Assembly (NCBI RefSeq): GCF_000473065.1
Contig: NZ_AXAZ01000017.1
Span: forward strand, 1 to 64,000
Direction of reading: 5' to 3'
DNA length: 64,000 bases
Source: Bradyrhizobium sp. WSM1743
GTDB taxonomy: Bacteria > Pseudomonadota > Alphaproteobacteria > Rhizobiales > Xanthobacteraceae
Positions 29,502 to 38,856 of the stretch are shown one piece after another (position 1 is the first letter of the stretch; each line of letters starts with the position of its first letter). Made by a program: the position numbers and the translations under genes. The notes below the pieces were generated by a model. That model saw only the letters and a program-made list of their open reading frames with translations, made no database searches and was not told the DNA's origin.

Positions 29502-29879
29502 CTACTGAAAATCCTCCGGCCGCAGCTCGATCGGCTTGCCATGGGGCGTGCGATCTGCCGCGTGGTCCCACGCATTCCGGTAGCGGTGCAGCGTCTCCAA
29601 TGAGGCAACGCCCTTACGCGCGACGAGCTCCTCAAGCGTGGCGAGCCAGTGCAGATAGTAGGTCTCGCCCGTATCAGGATCGCCGGCGGCCTGCGCGCGC
29701 TTGATCTCGTCGGCGAGGGCTGCGGCCCATTCGGGCCAGGTGAACACACCGCGCTCATGCAGGGTCAGCGCCATCGCAAACGCATGTGCCTCCCAGGGTG
29801 CGCGGAACACGGGGCCGTCGTCATCGCGCGGAATGCTCGGGATCGCCGCCGTCGCCGCGGCCGCGGCGCTGCCACTCAT
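29502..29879 (-). CDS. Nitrile hydratase accessory protein
   Basis: ATG 29879 overlaps the nthB stop by one base (TGATG), so the upstream part of the longer frame is not used. The 125-residue protein has the accessory-protein pattern VFRAPWEAHAFAMALTLHER, FTWPEWAAALADEIKRA and YYLHWLATLEELVARKG. These are small chaperones, homologous to the N-terminal half of the beta subunit, that deliver cobalt to the alpha subunit during maturation. Third gene of the operon. Confidence 0.9.
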   Translation of the reverse strand: MSGSAAAAATAAIPSIPRDDDGPVFRAPWEAHAFAMALTLHERGVFTWPEWAAALADEIKRAQAAGDPDTGETYYLHWLATLEELVARKGVASLETLHRYRNAWDHAADRTPHGKPIELRPEDFQ

Positions 29880-30538
29880 CACACCGGCTCCAGATAGGGC
29901 TCGAACGCGTCGATCGAGACCTTCAGCGTGGGATCGCCGTCCTCGCCCCAGAGGTCGCGGCCTTCGAACACCACGGTGTAGAGCCATTGGGGATTGTCGC
30001 CGCGTTCCATCGCCGCCGTATCCGGAAACACGTGGCAGCCATGGTTCAGCTCGACGACGCCGACATGGCCGCGCACGTAGCGCGGCAGCCGCGTATGCGT
30101 CGCCGGATGCATGTTTTTCGCGCGTACCCGGTCGCCGATCTTGAATTTCGCCGGCGCCGGGGCAGGGCGGTCAAACTTGCCGCGCACCATGACGCGCTCG
30201 ACATTGGCGAGATCGAACGTGCCGTGCTTAAGCGCCTTTCCTGGCTGCATCGCGTGGCCGGCGGCGACCTCCTCCCTTGTGAGGTAGCCCTTCTCGATCA
30301 GCATCTCCTCGAGCCCGAGAAACCATTTCTTGTAATAGGAGCTCGAGAGATAGACGTGCGGCGGCAAGGTCTCGCGATAGAAGCGCGAGGTGTCGATGTT
30401 GAAGGCGCCGGCCGCGCCCATCGCGCGCACCATGGCAAGCACGCGCGACTCCCACTGCTCGTGAAACATCGGCTCGTTCGGCTCGGGCTCGACCTTGCCG
30501 AACCCGTCCATGCCGCCCATGTCGTGCACGCCGTTCAC
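29879..30538 (-). CDS. nthB: Nitrile hydratase beta subunit
   Basis: Translation starts at GTG 30538, giving [20 protein letters not shown], the classic beta-subunit N-terminus; its GTGA overlaps the nthA stop by 4 bp. The 219-residue product has the [16 protein letters not shown] and [20 protein letters not shown] helices and the SH3-like C-terminal barrel ([20 protein letters not shown]). With the alpha subunit it hydrates nitriles to amides. Confidence 0.95.
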   Translation of the reverse strand: MNGVHDMGGMDGFGKVEPEPNEPMFHEQWESRVLAMVRAMGAAGAFNIDTSRFYRETLPPHVYLSSSYYKKWFLGLEEMLIEKGYLTREEVAAGHAMQPGKALKHGTFDLANVERVMVRGKFDRPAPAPAKFKIGDRVRAKNMHPATHTRLPRYVRGHVGVVELNHGCHVFPDTAAMERGDNPQWLYTVVFEGRDLWGEDGDPTLKVSIDAFEPYLEPV

Positions 30539-31164
30539 GACGGTGCTCCCGGCGTCTTGGGAAAACCAGTGCCGATCATGGAGTCGCGGGTGACGAGCTC
30601 GGCGAGCTGCTCCTCGCTCCAGCCCTCCGTGCCCTCGGGCCGCATCGGCAGCACCAGGAAGCGCGTCTCTGCAGTCGAGTCCCAGACCCGGATCTCGATG
30701 TCCTTCGGCAGCGCCACCCCGAAATCGGCGAGCACGCCGCGCGGATCCTTCACCGCGCGCGAGCGGTAGGGTGCCGCCTTGTACCAGACCGGCGGCAGCC
30801 CCAGCATTTCCCAGGGGTAGCAGGAGCACAGCGTGCACACGACCATGTTGTGTCGCTGCGGCGTGTTCTCGACCACGACGAGATGATCGCCGACGCGGCT
30901 GACATGGCCGAGCGTGCCGATCGCCTTGCTGCCATCCTCCAGCAGCGCCTTCTTGAAGGCCGGATCGGTCCAGGCCTTGGCGACGACGCGCGCGCCATTG
31001 TGCGGGCCAATCTTGGTCTCATAGGCCTGGATGATGGCATCGAGCGCAGCCGGCTCGACATAGCCCTTTTCGGTCAGGATTGTCTCGAGCGCGCGCACGC
31101 GCAGCTCGGTCTCCGACAGCTCGGAATGGTCGTGATGGTGGTGATGGTCGTGATCGTGGCTCAT
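30535..31164 (-). CDS. nthA: Nitrile hydratase alpha subunit, cobalt type
   Basis: A 209-residue protein with the metal-binding motif VCTLCSC (Cys110, Cys113, Ser114, Cys115). Thr at the second position after Cys marks the cobalt class, as opposed to Ser in the iron class. [19 protein letters not shown] and the [19 protein letters not shown] active-site region are intact. The N-terminus is strikingly His/Asp-rich: eight His in the first 13 residues, a possible metal-storage tail. First gene of the minus-strand operon; no amidase is adjacent. Confidence 0.95.
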   Translation of the reverse strand: MSHDHDHHHHHDHSELSETELRVRALETILTEKGYVEPAALDAIIQAYETKIGPHNGARVVAKAWTDPAFKKALLEDGSKAIGTLGHVSRVGDHLVVVENTPQRHNMVVCTLCSCYPWEMLGLPPVWYKAAPYRSRAVKDPRGVLADFGVALPKDIEIRVWDSTAETRFLVLPMRPEGTEGWSEEQLAELVTRDSMIGTGFPKTPGAPS

Positions 31165-31408
31165 GGCGGCAAAGATAGGCGCAACGGTCTGCTTCTGTCG
31201 AGCGTTCGTTGCAGCGCAATCCGGCCACGTGTTCGTGACGCCGTTTGTGCGCTAGCACCGCCGCCGCTGGCCTCACGAAAGCCGTTTTCAAGATGGTCCT
31301 GAACAGGCCATTGATCGCGCTGCGGACAATCCGTATACGCCGCGCTGGGACAAAACCGGCCCGACCAACGGGCTGGCACGATGCGACAACAATCGAGGGG
31401 GAGGGCCC

Positions 31409-32881
31409 ATGGCCACTAGCTCGCAGGCGACTGAGGGACAAGGGTTTCGCTGGAAACTGGTCGCGCCGCTTGTGGTTTGGCTGGCGATCTATCTGTGGCC
31501 GGTGCCCGCAGGGCTCAACGTCAATCAGTGGCACTATTTCGCGGTGTTCGCGGCCGTCATCACCGGGCTCATCCTGGAATCGATGCCCGTCGGCGCAATC
31601 GGGCTGATCGGACTCACCGTCGCCGGCATCAGTGGCTATATCGACCCTGATCCGACCAAATCGCTGCGCTGGATGCTGGCAGGCTTTGCCGAGAGCACGG
31701 TCTGGCTGATCGTCGGCGCCTTCGTGTTCTCGATCGGCTATCGCAAGAGCCAGCTCGGCCGGCGCATTGCGCTGGTGCTGGTGCAGCGGCTCGGTCGCAA
31801 CACGCTTGGCCTCGGCTATGCAGTCGCCATGTCGGATTTCCTGCTCGCGCCGGCGACGCCCTCCAACACCGCGCGCAGCGGCGGCATCGTCTATCCCATC
31901 ATCAGCAACATCCCGCGCATCTACGGCTCCGAGCCGGGGCCGACCGCCGGCAGGATCGGCACCTATGTGATGTGGACCGCGTTCGCCGCGACTGCGGTCA
32001 CGAGCTCACTGTTCTTCACCGCGCTCGCGCCCAATGCGGCGGCGCTGGCGATTGCCAAGAAGACCGTCGGGGTCGAGGTCAGCTGGGGCCAGTGGTTCTC
32101 AGGGTTTGCGCCGCTCGGCATCCTCCTGATGGTGCTCGTTCCGCTGCTCAGTTACTTCGTGTGCCGTCCCGAGGTGAAGCGCAGCCCGGAAATCTCCGAA
32201 TGGGCGGCGAAGGAGCTGGCGGAGATGGGCCCGATGTCGCGCAACGAGTGGATCATGCTGGCGCTGATTGTGCTCGCGATGTTCCTGTGGATCGCGGGCT
32301 CGAGCCCGGACATCCACGTGCCCGTGCTCGGCTCGAACTTCGTCAACGCCACCACCGTCGTCTTCATCGTGATCTCCTTGATGCTGGTCACCGGGGTGAT
32401 CGAATTTGCCGACATCGTCAGCGAGAAGAGCGCGTGGGAGGTGTTCTTCTATTTCACCTCGCTGCTGACACTGGCCTCCGGACTCAACGAGATCGGCTTC
32501 ATCAAATGGTTCGCGACCGAATACGCAAAACCGCTCGCGGGACTGTCGCCGTCAACCGCGATGATCCTCCTGGTCGCACTGTTCTTCTGGATCCACTATT
32601 TCTTCTCGAGCATCACCTCGCATGCCGCCGCGGTGCTGCCGGTGGTGCTCGCGGTCGGCTCGGGCATCGCCGATCTGCCGGTCACGACGCTGGCCATGCT
32701 CTGCATGTATTCGCTCGGCCTGATGGGCGTAATCTCGCCTTACGCCACCGGGCCGGCGCCGATGTATTTCGGCAGCGGCTATATCGGGAAGCGCCAGTTC
32801 TGGGGCTTTGGGCTGATCTTCGGGGTGCTCTATTTCGCGGGGCTCCTGCTGATCGTGCTGCCCTGGCTAAAGGTCTACTGA
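31409..32881 (+). CDS. DASS-family dicarboxylate/anion transporter
   Basis: ATG 31409 has a strong GGGGGAGGG ribosome site. The 490-residue protein has about 12 transmembrane helices and the CitT/TtdT/YbhI-type DASS signatures: the first SNT-like motif region LAPATPSNTARSGG (about residues 148-161) and the C-terminal GLMGVISPYATGPAPMYFGSGY. Members exchange or symport succinate, citrate or tartrate. It is divergent from the nitrile hydratase operon; no biochemical link is visible in the sequence. The substrate cannot be fixed from sequence alone. Confidence 0.9.
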   Translation: MATSSQATEGQGFRWKLVAPLVVWLAIYLWPVPAGLNVNQWHYFAVFAAVITGLILESMPVGAIGLIGLTVAGISGYIDPDPTKSLRWMLAGFAESTVWLIVGAFVFSIGYRKSQLGRRIALVLVQRLGRNTLGLGYAVAMSDFLLAPATPSNTARSGGIVYPIISNIPRIYGSEPGPTAGRIGTYVMWTAFAATAVTSSLFFTALAPNAAALAIAKKTVGVEVSWGQWFSGFAPLGILLMVLVPLLSYFVCRPEVKRSPEISEWAAKELAEMGPMSRNEWIMLALIVLAMFLWIAGSSPDIHVPVLGSNFVNATTVVFIVISLMLVTGVIEFADIVSEKSAWEVFFYFTSLLTLASGLNEIGFIKWFATEYAKPLAGLSPSTAMILLVALFFWIHYFFSSITSHAAAVLPVVLAVGSGIADLPVTTLAMLCMYSLGLMGVISPYATGPAPMYFGSGYIGKRQFWGFGLIFGVLYFAGLLLIVLPWLKVY

Positions 32882-32901
32882 GCCAGGCTGAAGGCCGATC
32901 C

Positions 32902-32930
32902 TCCCGGCGGAGGAATATTCTTCTCCGGGA
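32902..32930 (+). terminator. Hairpin after the DASS gene
   Basis: TCCCGG and CCGGGA bracket an inner partly complementary GGAGGAATATTCTTCTCC segment, 20 bp after the DASS stop. It is a plausible transcription end before the metNI leader, although no T-run follows. Confidence 0.45.
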
Positions 32931-33075
32931 AGGGATTGGGAAATCTTCGTCCAACTCCTGCCAAATATCTGAAATTGCAAGGAAGACGGGAAAAGGCGAT
33001 GGTGCGTGCTGCGGTGCAGCGCGTTCGGTCCGGATCCTCACCGCTGTTTCTCTCCCCGTCGCTCGATGCGACCTG

Positions 33076-33103
33076 GTTCCCATGCGCTCCTCGGCGCGGG
33101 AAC
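33076..33103 (+). promoter_or_regulatory. Leader hairpin before metN
   Basis: GTTCCC and GGGAAC with an inner GCGC/GCGC stem, a 6-nt loop and a 2-nt bulge form a stable hairpin ending about 30 bp before the metN start. I looked for the SAM-II riboswitch core found before methionine genes in this class and did not see it. The hairpin may be regulatory. Confidence 0.35.
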
Positions 33104-33132
33104 GCGAACTATTGTGCATGAAGGCTGCCTCC

Positions 33133-34257
33133 ATGAATGCCCACCAATCGCTGGCGATCGGACAGCCGATCGAAACGCTTGAGCCGATTTCACCGGCCGC
33201 GACCGAACCGGACGCGATGGTCCGTTTCGAAGGCATCTCGAAGACCTATCCGGCCTATCGCGGCAAGCCCGGCGTCAACGCGCTGCAGAACATCGATTTC
33301 GCGATTCCGCGCGGTTCCATCACCGGTGTGATCGGCCGCTCCGGCGCCGGCAAGTCGAGCCTGGTGCGCCTGATCAACGGGCTGGAGAAGCCGACCACGG
33401 GCCGCGTGATCGTTGACGACAGGGATATCTCGGCGCTCGCCGGCCGCGAGCTGCGGCTGGCGCAGCGCTCGATCGGCATGATCTTCCAGCACTTCAACCT
33501 GCTGTCCTCGCGCACCGCGGCCGACAACATCGCGCTACCACTCGAGATCGCCGGCTGGTCCAAGGCCGATATCCGCGCGCGCGTCGCCGAGCTGCTCGCG
33601 CTCGTCGGCATCGCCGACAAGCACGATCGCTATCCGTCAGAGCTCTCCGGCGGCCAGAAGCAGCGCGTCGGCATCGCGCGAGCGCTGGCGACGCGGCCGA
33701 GCGTGCTGCTGTCGGATGAGGCGACCTCGGCGCTCGATCCGCAGACCACACGGGCGATCCTCGATCTGCTCGCGAACATCAACCGCGAGCTCGGGGTCAC
33801 CATCGTGCTGATCACCCACGAAATGTCCGTGGTGCGTCAGCTCGCCAAGGAAGTCGTGGTGCTGGATGCCGGCCACGTCGTCGAGAGCGGCCATGTCGCC
33901 GACATCTTCACCCACCCGAAGCATCCGATCACGCAGTCCTTCCTGGCCGAGGTGATTGGCGACAGCCTACCGGTGTCGCTGGCGAGCCGGATCGTTTCAG
34001 AGCCGTACGCCGCCGGGCAGGCCGTGATCCGCGTCCAGGTGCGCGGGGCAGGGGCCGGCGATACCGTGGTGGCCCGGCTCGCTCGCGAGCTCGGGCTCGA
34101 CGTCGCGCTGCTGTCGGCCCGCATCGACGAGATCGGCGGCCAGCATGTGGGCTCGCTCACGCTCGGAATTCCCAGCGGCGAGGACGCGGTGACGCGGACG
34201 CTCGCCTGGCTCTCTCAATATCAATTCTCGGCGGAGCGTCTCGGCTATGTCGCCTGA
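33133..34257 (+). CDS. metN: Methionine ABC transporter ATP-binding protein MetN
   Basis: I take ATG 33133 (MNAHQSLAIGQP), with AAGG 8 nt upstream; ATG 33118 is possible. The 374-residue product has Walker A GRSGAGKSS, Q-loop FQHFNLL, signature LSGGQKQR, Walker B VLLSDEATSALD and the H-loop THEMS, followed by a C-terminal NIL regulatory domain (about residues 290-370). It powers D/L-methionine uptake with MetI, whose gene overlaps its end by 11 bp. No metQ gene follows. Confidence 0.93.
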   Translation: MNAHQSLAIGQPIETLEPISPAATEPDAMVRFEGISKTYPAYRGKPGVNALQNIDFAIPRGSITGVIGRSGAGKSSLVRLINGLEKPTTGRVIVDDRDISALAGRELRLAQRSIGMIFQHFNLLSSRTAADNIALPLEIAGWSKADIRARVAELLALVGIADKHDRYPSELSGGQKQRVGIARALATRPSVLLSDEATSALDPQTTRAILDLLANINRELGVTIVLITHEMSVVRQLAKEVVVLDAGHVVESGHVADIFTHPKHPITQSFLAEVIGDSLPVSLASRIVSEPYAAGQAVIRVQVRGAGAGDTVVARLARELGLDVALLSARIDEIGGQHVGSLTLGIPSGEDAVTRTLAWLSQYQFSAERLGYVA

Positions 34258-34912
34258 ACTCATCAACCTGATCATCCAGGCCACCGGCGAAAGCCTGTAC
34301 ATGGTCGGCATCGCGGCGCTGCTCGGCACCGCCTTCGGCCTGCCGCTCGGCGTCTTCCTTGCCACCAGCCGCAAAGGCGAGCTGTTCGCGGCCCCCATCG
34401 TCAATCGCGTGCTCGGCATCGTCGTCAATGCGACGCGCTCGACGCCCTTCATCATCCTCGTCGTCGCCATCATCCCGTTCACGCGCCTAGTCGCGGGCAC
34501 CTCGATCGGCTCGACCGCAGCCATCGTGCCGCTGACCATTGCGTCAGCGCCGTTCATCGCGCGTCTGGTCGAAGCGGCGATCCGTGAGGTCGACGGCGGT
34601 CTGATCGAGACCGCGTCCTCGTTTGGCGCTTCGCCGCTTCAGATCGTGTTCAAGGTCCTGATCCCCGAGGCGCTGCCGGGTCTGCTTCTGGCGCTGACGC
34701 TCGCTGTGGTCAGTCTGCTCGGCTACTCCGCGATGGTCGGCGCGGTCGGCGGCGGAGGGCTTGGCGATCTCGGCATTCGCTACGGCTATCAGCGCTTCAT
34801 GCCGGAGATGATGCTCGCCGTCGTGGTCGTGCTGATCGCGCTGGTGCAGCTGGTCCAGAGCGCGGGCGATTATCTGGCTCGCCGGGTCAACCGCCGGCTG
34901 CGGCATCGCTGA
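34247..34912 (+). CDS. metI: Methionine ABC transporter permease MetI
   Basis: A 221-residue permease overlapping metN. It has about five transmembrane helices and the EAA loop EAAIREVDGGLIETASSFGA (about residues 107-126) that docks on MetN, followed by GYSAMVGAVGGGGLGDLGIRYGY, typical of MetI. Length matches the family. The substrate-binding lipoprotein is not encoded next door, so MetNI here must use one encoded elsewhere. Confidence 0.95.
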   Translation: MSPELINLIIQATGESLYMVGIAALLGTAFGLPLGVFLATSRKGELFAAPIVNRVLGIVVNATRSTPFIILVVAIIPFTRLVAGTSIGSTAAIVPLTIASAPFIARLVEAAIREVDGGLIETASSFGASPLQIVFKVLIPEALPGLLLALTLAVVSLLGYSAMVGAVGGGGLGDLGIRYGYQRFMPEMMLAVVVVLIALVQLVQSAGDYLARRVNRRLRHR

Positions 34913-35103
34913 CCCGTTTCCAGATGTTGCGGACAGGCAGATTCTCGTCTGTCTGGAAACATTCCAAACTCTGAATCACGCCTGAGCGCATTCGCCGCAC
35001 GCGCTGCGCACACGTCTGGAGAGATTCTAACGTCGTTCCTATCGCGCTCGAAAATCGCCTGAGTTAGGGCGAGGCATCAAAAACGATACCGGCGAAGCCG
35101 GCA

Positions 35104-37422
35104 GTGCGTGGGGCCTCGAAAGACGTGACTGACTTCCAATTCTCTTCGCGTGGCGACACGCGTCGTCGACAGATTCAGGTGCTTTTCCTCGGCGCGGTCA
35201 GCACATTCTCCCTAGTCGTTCCCTTCGGTTCCGTGGAGGCGCAGACGCAAATTCCTGAAGTCACCGTGGAAGCGCCGGCGCAGCGCGCCCGTCCGGCCGC
35301 GATTGCTTCGTCGCGAAGGGCGGCGGCGACACGCACCGCACGCGCCAATCGTCGCGCTCCGGTGCAGCAGGCTGCGCCAACCCAGTCGGCATCATCGAAC
35401 GGTGCCACGGGCGAACGCGCCAATGGTCCGGTGCGCGGTTTCGTCGCGACACGGAGCGGCACCGCCACCAAGACCGATACTCCGCTGATCGAAACGCCGC
35501 AGTCGGTGTCCGTCATCACCACCGACCAGGTCAGGAACCAGGGAGCGGTCTCGATCGGCGAGGCCCTGCGCTACACCGCCGGTGTCAGCGGCGACGTCAA
35601 TGGCGGTTCGGACACCCGCTTCGGCGGCCTCCAGATCCGCGGTTTCGACATGACCATGCCGGGCCTCTACGTCGACGGCTTGCGGATTCCCTCCAGCAAC
35701 TATGTGCATTTCAACGGCCTCGATCCCTATGGGGCCGAGCGGCTCGAAATTCTCAAAGGGCCGTCCTCCGCGATGTATGGCGGCAGCGGCACCGGCGGCA
35801 TCCTCAACTACGTGACCAAGCTGCCGACCGCGCAGCAGTTCGGCGAAGTCTCGATCTCCGGCGGCAGCTTCAACCGCTACCAGGGCCAGTTCGACATGGG
35901 CGGCCCCGCCAACAAGGAAGGCACCGTGCTGTGGCGTCTCACCGGCGTCGTGCGCGACGGCGAAACCCAGGTCGACTTCAGCAAGGACAATCGCGTCTTC
36001 ATTGCGCCCGCCGTCACCTTCAAGCCGAACGAGGACACCACCATCACGCTGCTCGCCAACTACCAGAAGGACCGGGCAGCGTGGGGCCTGCAATTCCTGC
36101 CGGCCTCGGGCACGGTGTGGCCGAACAACGGCCGCACCATCCCGGTCTCGTTCTTCGCGGGGGTGCCGAGCTTCGACGCGTTCAACACCGAGATCGCAAC
36201 CGTCGGCTACCAGATCGCGCACGATTTCACCGACTACCTCACGTTCCGGCAGAACCTGCGCTACGCCTATCAGCACAACGAGGAGAAGGTGTTTTATGGC
36301 GGCGGCTATGCCGACGAAGCCGCAGGACAGCTCGCGCGCTATGGCAGCTACAGCAACTCCTACATCAACTCCTTCGCGGTGGACAACCAGCTCCAGGGCA
36401 AGTTCAACACCGGCATTCTCAGCCACACCACGCTGGTTGGCGTCGACTACCGCAACACGTCCTTCCGCGACACCGCCTTTGGCGTGACGACCTCGTCTCC
36501 GACGATCAACGTCTTCAACCCGGTGTATAGCTACGACTATGCTGTGGACGGCCTGCCGGGCGACAAGACTGGCGTCACGCAGTCACAGTTGGGCCTCTAT
36601 GCGCAGGATCAGATCAAGCTCGGCCGGCTCTCGTTCCAGCTCGGCGGCCGCCAGGATTTCGTGACGACGCAGGTCGACAATGGCATCTTCAACACCACGG
36701 TCGCGAAGGACGCCTCGGCCTTCACCGGCCGCGCCGCCGTGATGTACAATTTCGACAACGGCATCGCGCCCTATTTCAGCTACTCGGAATCGTTCCTGCC
36801 GGTGCTCGCGACCGGGTTTGGCGGACAGATGCTCAATCCCGAGTCCGGCGTCCAGTACGAGGTCGGCGTCAAGTACCAGCCGATCGGCTGGAACGCGCTG
36901 TTCACCTTCGCCGCCTTCGACCTGACGCGCGACAACGTCGCTGTGTACGTGCCCGCAGCCACCTATTACGAACAGATCGGGCAGGTGAAGTCGCGCGGCA
37001 TCGAGCTCGAAGGCACGATGTCGCTCGCCGACGGCTGGAACCTGCGTGCGGCCTATGCCTATGTCGACGCCTTGGTCACGCAGGATCCGGTCAATGTCGG
37101 CAAAGCGCCGGTCACCGTGCCGCTCAACCGCGCTTCGCTGTGGAGCGACTATACGCTGCAGAACGGGCAGCTCGCGGGCCTGCAGTTCGGCGGCGGCATC
37201 CGCTATGTCGGCGCGACCTGGGGCGATGACGCCAACACCTTCAAGGTGGGCGCCTCGACCGTGCTGGACGCGCTGCTTGCCTACACCCATGACAATTGGC
37301 GCCTGTCGCTGAACGTGACCAACCTTGCCGACACGCGCTACGTCGCTGCGTGCTACAGCCTGGCCGGCTGCTTCTATGCCGAGGGACGCAAGGCGATCGG
37401 CAAGCTGACCTATCGCTGGTGA
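35104..37422 (+). CDS. TonB-dependent siderophore receptor
   Basis: A 772-residue outer membrane receptor (GTG 35104; GTG 35125 is an alternative). A signal peptide ends near SVEAQ (about residue 47), followed by a TonB-box-like IPEVTVEAP. An unusual Arg/Ala-rich linker of about 45 residues comes next, then the plug (ETPQSVSVITTDQVRNQGA, about 138-156) and a 22-strand barrel ending in KLTYRW with the terminal aromatic Trp. It is in the FhuA/FoxA-type ferri-siderophore class. With the PepSY gene 55 bp downstream it forms an iron-uptake unit. Confidence 0.93.
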   Translation: MRGASKDVTDFQFSSRGDTRRRQIQVLFLGAVSTFSLVVPFGSVEAQTQIPEVTVEAPAQRARPAAIASSRRAAATRTARANRRAPVQQAAPTQSASSNGATGERANGPVRGFVATRSGTATKTDTPLIETPQSVSVITTDQVRNQGAVSIGEALRYTAGVSGDVNGGSDTRFGGLQIRGFDMTMPGLYVDGLRIPSSNYVHFNGLDPYGAERLEILKGPSSAMYGGSGTGGILNYVTKLPTAQQFGEVSISGGSFNRYQGQFDMGGPANKEGTVLWRLTGVVRDGETQVDFSKDNRVFIAPAVTFKPNEDTTITLLANYQKDRAAWGLQFLPASGTVWPNNGRTIPVSFFAGVPSFDAFNTEIATVGYQIAHDFTDYLTFRQNLRYAYQHNEEKVFYGGGYADEAAGQLARYGSYSNSYINSFAVDNQLQGKFNTGILSHTTLVGVDYRNTSFRDTAFGVTTSSPTINVFNPVYSYDYAVDGLPGDKTGVTQSQLGLYAQDQIKLGRLSFQLGGRQDFVTTQVDNGIFNTTVAKDASAFTGRAAVMYNFDNGIAPYFSYSESFLPVLATGFGGQMLNPESGVQYEVGVKYQPIGWNALFTFAAFDLTRDNVAVYVPAATYYEQIGQVKSRGIELEGTMSLADGWNLRAAYAYVDALVTQDPVNVGKAPVTVPLNRASLWSDYTLQNGQLAGLQFGGGIRYVGATWGDDANTFKVGASTVLDALLAYTHDNWRLSLNVTNLADTRYVAACYSLAGCFYAEGRKAIGKLTYRW

Positions 37423-37477
37423 ATTCGAAGAAGGGCCGGCGCTGGGGGCCGGACCCGCTGGATGAGAGTGGAAGACG

Positions 37478-38770
37478 ATGAGAGCGATATTCGGCAGGCT
37501 GCATCGTTGGGCGGGACTGCTCACGGCCGGATTCCTGTTCTTCTCCGGCATCACCGGCGCGATCATCTCCTGGGATCACGAGATCGACGACGTCCTGAAC
37601 AGCCATCTGTTCGACGTCAGCAGCAAGGGCCCGGCGATTCCCTCGATCGAGCTCGCCAAGATGATCGAGCAGCGCGATCCGCGCGCGCGCGTCGTTTATC
37701 TCTTCATGACGCCGGAGCAGGGCCACTCGCTGTGGTTCTTCGTCATGCCGCGGATCGATCCCGCGACCGGCAAGCGTTACCCACTCGACTACAATCAGGT
37801 CTTCCTCGATCCCAACACCGGTGCGGAGCTCGGCCGGCGTTATTGGGGCGCCGTGTGGCCCGTCACGCGCGAGAACTTCGTCTCGTTCCTTTACAAGCTG
37901 CATTACACGATGCACATCCCGGAGTTCTGGGGCAGCGACCGCTGGGGCATGCGCGTGCTCGGCGTGATCGCCATCATCTGGACCATCGATTGCTTCGTCG
38001 GCTTCTACCTGACGCTGCCCTCGCGGCGGCGCGCCAAGGCCGCGCGGGCGCCTGAAGTCGCACGCCAGCTCGAGCGCGGCTTCTGGGCGCGCTGGGCGCC
38101 GGCGTGGACCATCAAGACCTCGGGCAGCGCCTACCGGATCAATTTCGACATCCACCGCGCCTTCAGCCTCTGGACCTGGGGCGTGCTGTTCATCATCGCC
38201 TTCACGGCGTTCTCGCTGAACCTCTATTTCGAGGTGTTCTCGCCGCTGATGAAGATGGTGTCGAACTATACGCCGACGCCCTATGAGCAGCGGCCCTATC
38301 GCGATCTCGATGATCCCATTGAGCCCAAGGTCACCTTCGCCGACATCGCCGCACGCGCCGCTGCCGACGGCAAGGCGCGCGGGTGGACTACGCCGGTCGG
38401 CTCGATCAATTACGGCCCGGCTCATGGCGTCTATGCTGCCGCCTTCTTCCACCCCGGCGACGACCACGGTGCCGGCGGCGTCGGTCCGGCGCAGCTCTAT
38501 TACGACAGCGAAGACGGCCGCCCCATTGGCGAGCGGCTGCCCTGGGTCGGCACCGCCGCCGACGTCTTTGTGCAGGCGCAGTTTCCGCTGCATTCGGGCC
38601 GTATCGTCGGATTGTTCGGGCGCATCCTGATCTCGGTCATGGGACTGGTGGTGGCGGCGCTCTCGGTGACCGGGGTCGTGGTCTGGTGGCGCAAGCGCCG
38701 CGCCCGTGTTCGCGTGCGCGAGACCGCGGCGATGCGCCTGACCCGGCAGCAACTCACGCCGGCAGAGTAG
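37478..38770 (+). CDS. PepSY-domain membrane protein (PiuB-like)
   Basis: A 430-residue protein with GGAAG before ATG 37478. It has four main transmembrane helices: one after MRAIFGRLHRWAGLLTAGFL, one near residues 160-180, one near 230-250 after INFDIHRAFSLWTWG, and one near the C-terminus before VVVWWRKRRAR, with two periplasmic PepSY-type regions between. Conserved His in LHRW, KLHYTMH and DIHRAF could bind haem or metal. Such proteins reduce or process ferric siderophores after TonB uptake. The gene order with the receptor supports this. Confidence 0.85.
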   Translation: MRAIFGRLHRWAGLLTAGFLFFSGITGAIISWDHEIDDVLNSHLFDVSSKGPAIPSIELAKMIEQRDPRARVVYLFMTPEQGHSLWFFVMPRIDPATGKRYPLDYNQVFLDPNTGAELGRRYWGAVWPVTRENFVSFLYKLHYTMHIPEFWGSDRWGMRVLGVIAIIWTIDCFVGFYLTLPSRRRAKAARAPEVARQLERGFWARWAPAWTIKTSGSAYRINFDIHRAFSLWTWGVLFIIAFTAFSLNLYFEVFSPLMKMVSNYTPTPYEQRPYRDLDDPIEPKVTFADIAARAAADGKARGWTTPVGSINYGPAHGVYAAAFFHPGDDHGAGGVGPAQLYYDSEDGRPIGERLPWVGTAADVFVQAQFPLHSGRIVGLFGRILISVMGLVVAALSVTGVVVWWRKRRARVRVRETAAMRLTRQQLTPAE

Positions 38771-38856
38771 GGCTCCCGCTTCTGTCAAGGGATGAACCTT
38801 CGCACCCGGTGCCGGCACAAAGATTGGAGATCGCTCCTCAGTCTTCCGGAATTGCA

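Noticed and set aside
32882..33132. SAM-II riboswitch before metN
   Set aside because: I looked for the conserved pseudoknot core and found only a plain hairpin.
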